Below, one piece after another: positions 45,922 through 54,159 of a stretch of DNA of 64,000 bases (positions within the stretch are counted from its first letter, which is position 1; each line of letters starts with the position of its first letter). The stretch comes from JBCCYM01 sp039190005. Lineage in GTDB: Bacteria; Pseudomonadota; Gammaproteobacteria; UBA12402. Made by a program: the position numbers and the translations under genes. The notes under the pieces are model-generated. The model was not told where the DNA came from, ran no database searches, and saw only the letters and a list, made by a program, of their open reading frames with translations. Location of the stretch: NCBI GenBank assembly GCA_039190005.1, contig JBCCYM010000001.1:51329-115328 (forward strand), in the 5' to 3' direction.

Positions 45922-47619
45922 TTATAATTTAGTATAGTTATCATGCTGCGAGCGAATGTATTTGCCCGGATTCATGATATTATTGGGATCAAGTTTTTGT
46001 TTTAAGGTATCAACGATATCAACACCGGTATTGCCGATGTCATCGGCAATCCACGGTGCATGCTCATAACCAACAGCATGATGATGTGATAAGGTCGCAC
46101 CACCGTCAATGAAAGACTGTTCAGCTGCTTGTTTGACCTGCCAGTATTGTTCGATAACTTTGTCTTGATGTTTAGGTAAAAAACCAAAGGTAAAATATAA
46201 ACTGGCACCGCTGTGATAACTGTGACTCAGATGACAACCAACCCAAGGTTCGCAGTCCAATTTTTGAATCGCTTGACGGATATTATCCATGGTTTGATGA
46301 TAAAGCGGTAAAACATTATTCCATACGGTTGCGGTTTCGCTGACATCGACGACGATGCCGTAATCCATTAAATGGTCGCGCGTGTAAGGAAAGTCGTATT
46401 TGCTTTTAGCAAAAGAACGTCCCGGCGAGGCACCGAGCGCTATGGCGTGATGCTGTTTAAATAGCTTTGCGACCTTGTTATATTGTCGAGCAAAGGTTTT
46501 TTTATCCTGGGCTTCACAGCCGATGAGCATTAAACAGCATGTGTCGAGATCTATTTTTTTTATTTTTTTCAAATACCATTTTGTCACGCGCGACAGTAAA
46601 CGCTGCGTAAATTTGCCACGTTTTTTAAACACAAACGAAAGTTGTGTTTTTTTAGCGTCGCTAAGACGCATCATGGTGGGTTTAACGCCTTTTTTTATCA
46701 CGTGATTAACGGCTTCTACGCCGGAAGTGAAATCATGAAACAGAAAGCCGTAGTAAGCTTTATATTTCGGCAGAGGGTGTACCATCATGGTAATCTCAGT
46801 GATAATACCCAATACGCCTTCTGAACCGATACACAGTTGTTTAATATCAATGCCATTTGATGCTTTTGGAACTTCACGGGTGATAATTTCGCCACTGGGG
46901 GTAATCATAGTGAGCGCGAACACCATGTCTTCAATTTTGCCGTAATGATCAGAGAGCATCCCGGCAGAGCGGGTAGCTACCCAGCCACCGAGACTGGAAT
47001 ATTCAAATGAATCAGGGAAGTGTCCCAGTGTGACATGTTCAGCGTTTAGTTTTTTTTCTAAGGCCGGACCGAGAATGCCGGCGCCGATTTTGGCCGTCAT
47101 ATTGTCGTGATTGACGATGACTTCATCAATCGCGCGCAAACTGACCACCACAATCATCCGCTGTTCTGATGCCAGTGATTCAACACCGCCAACAATATTG
47201 GTGCCGCCACCGAATGGAATAATGACCACATTGTGTTGATGTGCTAAGCGGAGTATGTTGCTGACATCTTGATTGGAATAAGGATAAACAACGCAGTCCG
47301 GCGCGCGTTTGATATCGCTGTTACGGATGCGCCAGAGATCGCGAAAACTTTTACCATACGTATGTGCTAAACGTGTCTGGTCATCGCTTTTAATCTGTTC
47401 CGCTTGCAGTGTTTCGGTCAAACTGTTGATAAAAGCGGCATTTTCTTTGGCTTTAGGCAAGATAATGGTTTCTTTATTAACAACCCTGATTTTTTCCGGC
47501 AATTCCTTTAGTTTAATTTCTTTCATCAGGTACGGCCATAATGCCGGCCGGCTGTCAATATCAAATTCGATATTGGCATCACCCCAGCCCCACCATTTCA
47601 TGGATTTAATTGTTTTCAT
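45922..47619 (-). CDS. FAD-dependent alkyldihydroxyacetonephosphate synthase-like protein
   Basis: 565 residues, strongly like AGPS, which exchanges the acyl chain of acyl-DHAP for a fatty alcohol and creates the ether bond of ether lipids. N-terminal MKWWGWGD and THTYGKSFRD-type (AHTYGKSFRDLWRIR) segments, FAD-binding PFGGGTNIVGGV near 141 and GHFPDSFEYSSLGGWVATRS near 210, CIGSEGVLGIITE near 280, and HHHAVG near 523 with the active-site histidines; GGATLS before it. No targeting signal. It overlaps plsC by 14 bases and follows HMG-CoA reductase in the same unit. Related FAD oxidases (D-lactate dehydrogenase type) are the main alternative, but the KWWGWGD and HHHAVG pair favours AGPS. Confidence 0.88.
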   Translation of the reverse strand: MKTIKSMKWWGWGDANIEFDIDSRPALWPYLMKEIKLKELPEKIRVVNKETIILPKAKENAAFINSLTETLQAEQIKSDDQTRLAHTYGKSFRDLWRIRNSDIKRAPDCVVYPYSNQDVSNILRLAHQHNVVIIPFGGGTNIVGGVESLASEQRMIVVVSLRAIDEVIVNHDNMTAKIGAGILGPALEKKLNAEHVTLGHFPDSFEYSSLGGWVATRSAGMLSDHYGKIEDMVFALTMITPSGEIITREVPKASNGIDIKQLCIGSEGVLGIITEITMMVHPLPKYKAYYGFLFHDFTSGVEAVNHVIKKGVKPTMMRLSDAKKTQLSFVFKKRGKFTQRLLSRVTKWYLKKIKKIDLDTCCLMLIGCEAQDKKTFARQYNKVAKLFKQHHAIALGASPGRSFAKSKYDFPYTRDHLMDYGIVVDVSETATVWNNVLPLYHQTMDNIRQAIQKLDCEPWVGCHLSHSYHSGASLYFTFGFLPKHQDKVIEQYWQVKQAAEQSFIDGGATLSHHHAVGYEHAPWIADDIGNTGVDIVDTLKQKLDPNNIMNPGKYIRSQHDNYTKL

Positions 47620-48256
47620 GGTCGTTCTCTTTTAAATCAATCACCAGTTGTTGCAGTTGCCGTGATAATTCAGTAATTTGCTTTGAACTGTTATGCTTGT
47701 CAAGTGTAATCGTCAGTGGTTGACCGAACTTGACAGTAATGGGTGTTGGTCTGGGCCAGAGCTTACCCTTAGGAAGGCTGTCAAATGTGCCGTTGATATA
47801 AGCGGGCACAATTGGAATATTTAACTTATGGGCTAACCAAATCGAACCACGTTTAAATGATCCGACTTTGCCGGTTTTTGTGCGCGTGCCTTCCGGGTAC
47901 ATAATAAATGTCGTTGGGTGTTTAGCGGATATTTTTTTGCATTGTTTCATCACATTTTTCATTTCTGATAACTTGGCTTCGCGACTGACACGTACAAGAC
48001 ACATCAGTGACTGTAGCAGCAATGATTTAAACCAATGGTTAAAAAAATAATCCTGGGCGGCCAACATGGCAAAACGATGCAAGGAGAGCCCACTGGCTAT
48101 CACCAGTGCCGCGGTATCGGCATGACTTGAGTGGTTACTGCAGATTAAAAAACTGCCTTCAGGCAGGTGGTGCTTGCCATAAGCTTTAAGCGGGCAATAA
48201 AAGCGAAAAAAAAAGCGACAAAAATACCAAAACAGGTGCCGGGTTATTCGGTACAT
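47606..48256 (-). CDS. 1-acyl-glycerol-3-phosphate acyltransferase (PlsC family)
   Basis: Membrane acyltransferase of 216 residues. HX4D motif: SNHSSHADTAAL near 41. Glycerol-phosphate binding: YPEGTRTKTGKVGSFKRGS near 121, then IPIVPAYINGTFDSLPKG. An N-terminal hydrophobic stretch (FWYFCRFFFRFYCPL) would dock it on the membrane. The start codon overlaps the HMG-CoA reductase stop (TAATG), and its end overlaps the AGPS gene, so three proteins are made in coupled fashion. In an ether-lipid route it would acylate the sn-2 position of 1-alkyl-glycerol-3-phosphate. Confidence 0.92.
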   Translation of the reverse strand: MYRITRHLFWYFCRFFFRFYCPLKAYGKHHLPEGSFLICSNHSSHADTAALVIASGLSLHRFAMLAAQDYFFNHWFKSLLLQSLMCLVRVSREAKLSEMKNVMKQCKKISAKHPTTFIMYPEGTRTKTGKVGSFKRGSIWLAHKLNIPIVPAYINGTFDSLPKGKLWPRPTPITVKFGQPLTITLDKHNSSKQITELSRQLQQLVIDLKENDHENN

Positions 48257-49416
48257 TATTTACGCCCATATTGCTTATGTGCTTCAGTAAATTCGTTGCT
48301 AGCTACAGCGGCACCAAGTGAAATTTCCAAAGCTAAGACACAGCCAGCAAGAATTTGGCAGAATTTTTTAGTCGAATGTTCACCGGTACAGCCGAGCATG
48401 TCCAGATGATGACGCTGTTGTTTAAGACGTGTGGCGCCGCCAACTGTCCCGACAGTTAGAGAGGGCAAGGTGGCGGTGACAACTAAGTCATCGCCGGTAA
48501 TTTCATAGCGTATAATACTGTTTGAGTTTTCTGTCGCGCAAGCGGCGTCTTGTCCGGTAGCGAGATAGATCGCGGTTAGCGCGTTGGCAGTATGCATATT
48601 AGAACCACTAACACCCGCCAGCAGCGACGCGTCTTGTTTAACATAATAAGCGGAGGTTATTTCCTGTTTGCTAACATGCATAACTCGTTTGAGTATTTTC
48701 TCGTTGATGCAGGCGCGCGCGATGGCTTTATGCCCGCGTCCTAAAGTGATATTACGCCAGGCGCTATTTTTATCACCACTGAAATTGCTTTCAACATAAT
48801 GACGGATAGGTTTGGGAATATCCGTTCGCGCGAGTATGGTTTTTTGCAATGCTTGTGTGGCGATGGTAATCATATTTTGACCAGCGGCATCGCCGGTGGT
48901 ATACACGCAATCAATGATGACATTATCATGGATAATATGGGCGTCAGCGCTTATTAGTTTACCAAATCGGGTGGTTTTCTCCGCGGCTTCTTTCAATAAA
49001 AGGAAATGATCTTTAACCCAAGCGGCAAAACAACGCGCGTCTTTTAACGTGGCAAATTGGAACACTGGCGCGCGCGCGATTTGCTGTCCGCAATAAATCG
49101 TTTCAATGCCGCCAGACAGGGCAGTGGTATACATGCCGCGTGTCATGGATAACACCAAGGTACCCTCGAGCGTCGCTAAAGGGACGGCAAAATTACCATG
49201 GATATGATCACCGTTGTTAATAAGCAATGGTGAGGCTATTGAAATAGGAATATTTATCCCGGAAACAATGTTTTCAGCCAGTCCTTGGTAATCTTCTAGT
49301 TCTTGCGCTAAAGGGCTGTACTGATAATCAATTCCATGGCTTTCTTTAAGCCATTGAATACGTTTTTCTAATGATTTTTTGCAATAACCTCGTGGTGGAG
49401 TTTTCTTTTTAATCAT
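48256..49416 (-). CDS. Hydroxymethylglutaryl-CoA reductase
   Basis: NAD(P)H-dependent reduction of HMG-CoA to mevalonate, the controlling step of mevalonate-based isoprenoid synthesis. 386 residues with AENIVSGINIPISIASPLLI near 48, TTGDAAGQNMITIATQAL near 181, ATGQDAACATENSN near 290 and TLPSLTVGTVGGATRL near 318. The catalytic histidine is expected in the C-terminal GEHSTKKFCQ region. The GDAAGQNM form resembles class I-like bacterial enzymes. First gene of the coupled HMGR-plsC-AGPS unit, 121 bases after the GH15 gene. Confidence 0.92.
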   Translation of the reverse strand: MIKKKTPPRGYCKKSLEKRIQWLKESHGIDYQYSPLAQELEDYQGLAENIVSGINIPISIASPLLINNGDHIHGNFAVPLATLEGTLVLSMTRGMYTTALSGGIETIYCGQQIARAPVFQFATLKDARCFAAWVKDHFLLLKEAAEKTTRFGKLISADAHIIHDNVIIDCVYTTGDAAGQNMITIATQALQKTILARTDIPKPIRHYVESNFSGDKNSAWRNITLGRGHKAIARACINEKILKRVMHVSKQEITSAYYVKQDASLLAGVSGSNMHTANALTAIYLATGQDAACATENSNSIIRYEITGDDLVVTATLPSLTVGTVGGATRLKQQRHHLDMLGCTGEHSTKKFCQILAGCVLALEISLGAAVASNEFTEAHKQYGRK

Positions 49417-49537
49417 ATAGTTAGTTATATAAATTCAATAATTGATGGCTGCTATCATACTGCAAAATGAGCTTAATATCCAGATATAAACAATAAGTTT
49501 CATCCTGCGGCGGGATCAGAGGTCGCCGGATATAACC

Positions 49538-51313
49538 TTAACGGCGAGAATAATGTTTCATCGCGAAATCGAGATCAAATACGGCATTGACTAAACCGAC
49601 ATGTGAATAACTTTGTACAAAATTGCCATATTGACCAAGATCATCGAATTCAACATCTTCACTGAGTAATCCCAAATGATTGGCTGAGCTTAATAGTTTT
49701 TCAAATGTTTGCAATGCTTTATTGATTCTGCCTATTTTTGCCAAGGCTGAGATATACCAAAAATTACAAATGATAAAGGCAATATGTTGTTCACCAAAGT
49801 CATCACGGTAGCTGTAGCGCATCAATAATTCGTGTTCGCCGCGGATGAGGTGTTTTTCGATCAAGCTAATCTGTTTTTCAATAATGCGTCTTTCTGTGAT
49901 ATAGCCCATATTGATTAATTCGAGCGTTGTCGCGTCAATCTTATCCTGAAGGGCGTTGCCCATATAGCAATCCAGTTCCGGTGAATAACATAACTCAATA
50001 CAATTGGCGCATTTATGTATGATGGCTTTCGCCTTGGTGATCATTTTTCTGTGCTTGAGATGCTGGCCAATTTTTAAAGCGGTCACCGCGCCTAACCAGT
50101 GAAACAATGCCGAATAGACATGCATGTCTTGAGAGTGACGTAATTCCCAAATGCCAGCGTCAGCTTGACCGACATGTTTTTCGATACAGTCTAATAGATA
50201 ATCAATTAATTCCACATCATCGAGGCGTTTTTCCGGGCTAATACGCTGATCAAGATAAAGTGGCGCGATGCTTAAGATAATTTGTCCGTAGGCGTCATGT
50301 TGTTTTTGTGTATAAGCGGCATTGCCGATACGCACGGGTTTTTCATTATTATAACCGGCAAGCGGCAATATTTTTTCTTCCAGTTTTTCTTCGCCATAAA
50401 TGCTGTATAGCGGTTGTATGCCGGAACGGCGGTGAGTAATGGTGTTTCTAATGAAGTTGGCGTATTTTGACAGTTCTTCAAAGTGGCCTATTTTTCTGGC
50501 AACCTCAAGGGTGTAATAACTGTCTCTGACCCAAAAATAACGGTAATCCCAATTTCTTCCAGCACCAGGTGTTTCCGGCAGACTGGTTGATCCGGCGGCG
50601 ATAATCGCGCCGGTTTCTTCGTATTGATGCAATTTTAACGCCAGACAGGAACGTATGGCTTCTTTCTGATAAATATCGGGCAACGCGCAGGTTGCTACCC
50701 AATACCACCAATACTGCTTGGTTTTGCGTAGTTCATCTTCTATCGAGTTAAATTCAGCGTTTCCCCAACTCAAGGCGATAAAATGATTATCACGCAGGGT
50801 AAAGGTATTATTTTTTTCGCTAATACAATTAAGCGGAATGTCGGTTTTAAGATAAAGTTTATCGTTTTTTATCTTAAAAAATAAACCCTCATCTGATTTT
50901 TCCAAAACAAGTGCTGATTCGCCATAATCATATTTAGGATCAAGATCGATTTTGACCTTGGGATTGCCGCTGATCACCTCAATTTTGCGAATGAGTAGCA
51001 GCGGATTGTAATAGCGATAATCAATTTTAAATCTTGGCGTGAAATCGATAATTCTGTATTTGCCATCACGAGTGGTGATTTCGGTACATAAAATATTAGT
51101 ATTTTCAATATAGTATTGCGCGTTGTGAATAATCGGCTCCACAGGCAAAATCGTAAAGACACCGCCTTTATCACGGTCAAGTAAACCGCCGAACACAAAA
51201 CTACTATCAAACCTTGGCCAACAAAGCCAGGCGATATTGGTATTTCGCTCGATATAAGCAATGCAAGCACCATTGCCTATAATCCCCATTTTATAACTAT
51301 GACGTGGTAACAT
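49538..51313 (-). CDS. Glycoside hydrolase family 15 protein, possible trehalase
   Basis: 591 residues with the GH15 (glucoamylase/trehalase) fold. N-terminal IIGNGACIAYIERNTNIAWLCWPRFDSSFVFGGLLD (parts IIGNGACIAYIERNTNIAWL, CWPRFDSSFVFGGLLD) is the typical super-beta domain start. The (alpha/alpha)6 catalytic part shows GAGRNWDYRYFWVRDSYYTLE (NWDYRYFWVRDSYYTL) near 253 and the acid GIWELRHSQDMH near 398. No signal peptide, so it acts in the cytosol. It diverges from otsAB with 70 bases between. In actinobacteria cytosolic GH15 enzymes are trehalases, hence the guess. Confidence 0.88.
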   Translation of the reverse strand: MLPRHSYKMGIIGNGACIAYIERNTNIAWLCWPRFDSSFVFGGLLDRDKGGVFTILPVEPIIHNAQYYIENTNILCTEITTRDGKYRIIDFTPRFKIDYRYYNPLLLIRKIEVISGNPKVKIDLDPKYDYGESALVLEKSDEGLFFKIKNDKLYLKTDIPLNCISEKNNTFTLRDNHFIALSWGNAEFNSIEDELRKTKQYWWYWVATCALPDIYQKEAIRSCLALKLHQYEETGAIIAAGSTSLPETPGAGRNWDYRYFWVRDSYYTLEVARKIGHFEELSKYANFIRNTITHRRSGIQPLYSIYGEEKLEEKILPLAGYNNEKPVRIGNAAYTQKQHDAYGQIILSIAPLYLDQRISPEKRLDDVELIDYLLDCIEKHVGQADAGIWELRHSQDMHVYSALFHWLGAVTALKIGQHLKHRKMITKAKAIIHKCANCIELCYSPELDCYMGNALQDKIDATTLELINMGYITERRIIEKQISLIEKHLIRGEHELLMRYSYRDDFGEQHIAFIICNFWYISALAKIGRINKALQTFEKLLSSANHLGLLSEDVEFDDLGQYGNFVQSYSHVGLVNAVFDLDFAMKHYSRR

Positions 51314-51383
51314 AATCTGTTAAACTGTAATTATACCCAGATGAAATGGTACATCATAAAACAACAAAAGGCTAAGAGCAATT

Positions 51384-53534
51384 ATGTCGAGACAATATAT
51401 TATTGTGAGTAATCGGTTACCATTGGCATGGAATGACCGTAAACAAGCATTTGACAAAAGCGCGGGTGGGTTGGTCTCCGCGATTGCCGGTATTCCGCAG
51501 CACAATTTGCATTGGCTTGGTTATATGCCCTGTCAAGCAAAGCAACGCTTGACCAGTAAAGAAATGCCAGATACCCATTTTCACCCCGTTAATATGCCTG
51601 AAGCTGTTTATCAGGATTTCTATAATGGCTATTGCAATCGCGTCTTATGGCCGTTATTTCATTACGAAATGGATAAGTGTTCATATCAAGAGCAATATTG
51701 GCAGGCTTACTGTCAAGCTAATAAGTATTTCTGTGATAGTCTGTTAAAAGTCGCGCGCCCCGGCGATGTGATTTGGATACATGACTATCAATTAATGCTC
51801 TTACCGCATTTATTGCGTAAAAAAATTAAAAAATGTCTGATCGGTTTTTTTCTCCATATTCCGTTCCCATCCTCGGAGATTTTTCAGCAATTGCCGAACC
51901 GCCGAGCGATTTTGTCAAGTTTGCTCGCCGCCGATTTAATTGGTTTCCATGATTATAATTATTTACGCCATTTCAGTACCGGCATTACCCGTTTGTTGGA
52001 AATTGATAATCAAGGTTTGCATATCGACCACGATAATTTCCGTACGGAGTTGGGGGTTTTCCCGGCAAGTGTCGATTCCACTAAAATTATTAACCGCGCT
52101 AAAAGAGCCAAAATAGAAAAAAATAAACGGTTTACTTTTTTAGGTGTCGATCGCCTTGATTACATTAAGGGTATTGATCTTAAGCTTGATACCTTTGATA
52201 AATTATTGGCCGATCATCCTGCCTTACATAACAAGATTGAATTATGCCAAATCGCGGTGCCTTCACGGACGGATATTCCTGAATACCAAGCCTTAAAACA
52301 TCTTGTTGATGAAAAAGTAGGGCAGATCAATGGGAAATATGGCACGGTAGCTTGGTCGCCTATCCGCTATCTTACCAAAAATATTGATAGGAATGAATTG
52401 GTTAAGTTATACAAAAACGCCGATGCCATGTTGGTTACCAGTCGTCGGGATGGTTTTAATCTGGTGGCGTTGGAATACATACTCAGTCAAAACAAAGATA
52501 ATCCAGGCGTATTATTGTTAAGTGAATTTGCCGGCGCTTTTTCACAATTAACTCAGTGCTTGCGATTAAATCCTTGGCATTTGGATGATACCGTAGAAAA
52601 AATGCTACAAGCAATGAAAATGCCACTTACAGAAAGAAAGCATCGCTGGCAGACGATGTTTCAATACGCTAAAAAATATACAGCAAAGCAGTGGTCAAAC
52701 ACATTTCTTAACAAGCTCATCAACAGTCAAGAGCAAAATCGTTTACATTTAACAACCGTAAAGCCAAATAAACAGAGTGTGACGCGATTGTTAAGACAAC
52801 ATGGTTGGAAGAAAAAAAGTAATTTAACACTTTTTATTGATTATGATGGGACATTAAATCCAATTGTTGATGACCCTAAAATGGCTATTTTGTCTAACGC
52901 CACGATTCAAATATTAACAAAACTTATTGAGAAAAATATTACTATTATTGTGATTAGCGGTCGTCCCAGAGCGTTTCTGCAAAGTCAACTTAAACCACTC
53001 AATATCCCGTTAATTGCTGAACACGGCGCCTTTGTGTTTAACCCGGAAAAAAGAAAATGGCAGGATCAGATAAAAAGCACTAAAGATTGGTACAAAAGAG
53101 CTAAAGCCATTATGGACAAATACACTGAACTGGTACCAAACTCATTCATTGAACCGAAAACGTATTCAATTGTTTGGCATTATCGTCGCTCGCCTTCCTA
53201 TTTTGGCAACTTCCAAGCCTATAAATTATTGGAAGAATTAAAACTGAATTTTAATAAATCGCCAGTGTCTGTTAGTCGCGGTCATAAGGTGATTGAAGTC
53301 AAACATGTCAATGCCAATAAGGGTATCTGTGTTGACAATATGATAAAAAAATTACATTCAAGTGAAAATTTTTATATTGCTATAGGTGATGATGTCACTG
53401 ATGAAGATATGTTTGAAAGCATAAAAGGATATGGTCTTGCCATTAAAGTTGGCAAAGGCAATACAGCTGCTCAAGCCAGGTTTATCACCCAGAAAGATGT
53501 GTTGACGTTTTTAAAAACTTTAGCCAATATTTAG
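51384..53534 (+). CDS. Fused trehalose-6-phosphate synthase/phosphatase
   Basis: 716 residues. The N-terminal GT20 part (about 1-465) shows IVSNRLPLAWN, KSAGGLVSAI, VIWIHDYQLMLLPHLLRKK near 128, GVDRLDYIKGIDLKL near 254 and VLLLSEFAGAFSQL near 374. The C-terminal HAD phosphatase (about 480-716) has LFIDYDGTLNPIVDDP, VISGRPRAFL and IAIGDDVTDEDMF. It makes trehalose-6-phosphate from UDP-glucose and glucose-6-phosphate and then dephosphorylates it. Bacteria usually have separate otsA and otsB; the fusion is a eukaryote-like or Cytophaga-like layout. AAGAG precedes the ATG. Diverges from GH15. Confidence 0.95.
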   Translation: MSRQYIIVSNRLPLAWNDRKQAFDKSAGGLVSAIAGIPQHNLHWLGYMPCQAKQRLTSKEMPDTHFHPVNMPEAVYQDFYNGYCNRVLWPLFHYEMDKCSYQEQYWQAYCQANKYFCDSLLKVARPGDVIWIHDYQLMLLPHLLRKKIKKCLIGFFLHIPFPSSEIFQQLPNRRAILSSLLAADLIGFHDYNYLRHFSTGITRLLEIDNQGLHIDHDNFRTELGVFPASVDSTKIINRAKRAKIEKNKRFTFLGVDRLDYIKGIDLKLDTFDKLLADHPALHNKIELCQIAVPSRTDIPEYQALKHLVDEKVGQINGKYGTVAWSPIRYLTKNIDRNELVKLYKNADAMLVTSRRDGFNLVALEYILSQNKDNPGVLLLSEFAGAFSQLTQCLRLNPWHLDDTVEKMLQAMKMPLTERKHRWQTMFQYAKKYTAKQWSNTFLNKLINSQEQNRLHLTTVKPNKQSVTRLLRQHGWKKKSNLTLFIDYDGTLNPIVDDPKMAILSNATIQILTKLIEKNITIIVISGRPRAFLQSQLKPLNIPLIAEHGAFVFNPEKRKWQDQIKSTKDWYKRAKAIMDKYTELVPNSFIEPKTYSIVWHYRRSPSYFGNFQAYKLLEELKLNFNKSPVSVSRGHKVIEVKHVNANKGICVDNMIKKLHSSENFYIAIGDDVTDEDMFESIKGYGLAIKVGKGNTAAQARFITQKDVLTFLKTLANI

Positions 53535-53583
53535 CTAATTGAAATACAGTGCTTTCGCGTAAAATGATGGGGAAAAATTAATC

Positions 53584-54159
53584 ATGAATACTGTCATACT
53601 CACACTGGATTTTATTAATGATATATGCGATCCAAATGGCAAAATCGCCCGTGCCGCTGAGCGTATTAAGTCGCATCAAATCATTGAACAGGCTAATCAA
53701 GTCTTGGCTTGGGGCAGGCAACAATCCCATTTAATCGCCCATGTTAAAGTCGGTTTTCGTCCAGATTACGCGGAATGCCCGGCGCAATCACCGGTATTCA
53801 GCGCGGCTAAGAAAAATGGCGCTTTAAAACTGGGCAGTTGGGGCACTGAATTTTGTCGGGAACTTGTTATCAAAGAAAATGAACCGGTAATTATCAAACA
53901 TCGCGTAAGCGCGTTCTATGCTACCGACCTTGAAACCTTATTACGCAGCAACCGTATTGAACATATCATTTTGTTAGGCGTGTCGACTAATAATGCGGTC
54001 GAACTCACCGCCCGTGAAGCGCATGACCGTGATTATCAAGTGACAATCGTTGCCGATGCTTGTGAGACGAATAGTGACTCGGCCCATCAAGCCAGTCTAA
54101 ATTTTCTCCAGCGTATTGCCAATGTGGTGACCACGGAGCAGTTGATTATTCACAGATAA
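53584..54159 (+). CDS. Isochorismatase-like hydrolase lacking the catalytic cysteine
   Basis: 191 residues with the isochorismatase/nicotinamidase fold. Asp9 in VILTLDFINDICD and Lys105 in VIIKHRVSAFYATDLE are the usual catalytic pair, but the cysteine of cysteine hydrolases is replaced: GVSTNNAVELTAREAHD has Ala138 where GV.TN.CV..T is expected. That pattern fits a non-cysteine branch (as with true isochorismatases) or a binding protein. It lies 49 bases after otsAB on the same strand and overlaps convergent cadA by 14 bases. Substrate unknown. Confidence 0.85.
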   Translation: MNTVILTLDFINDICDPNGKIARAAERIKSHQIIEQANQVLAWGRQQSHLIAHVKVGFRPDYAECPAQSPVFSAAKKNGALKLGSWGTEFCRELVIKENEPVIIKHRVSAFYATDLETLLRSNRIEHIILLGVSTNNAVELTAREAHDRDYQVTIVADACETNSDSAHQASLNFLQRIANVVTTEQLIIHR

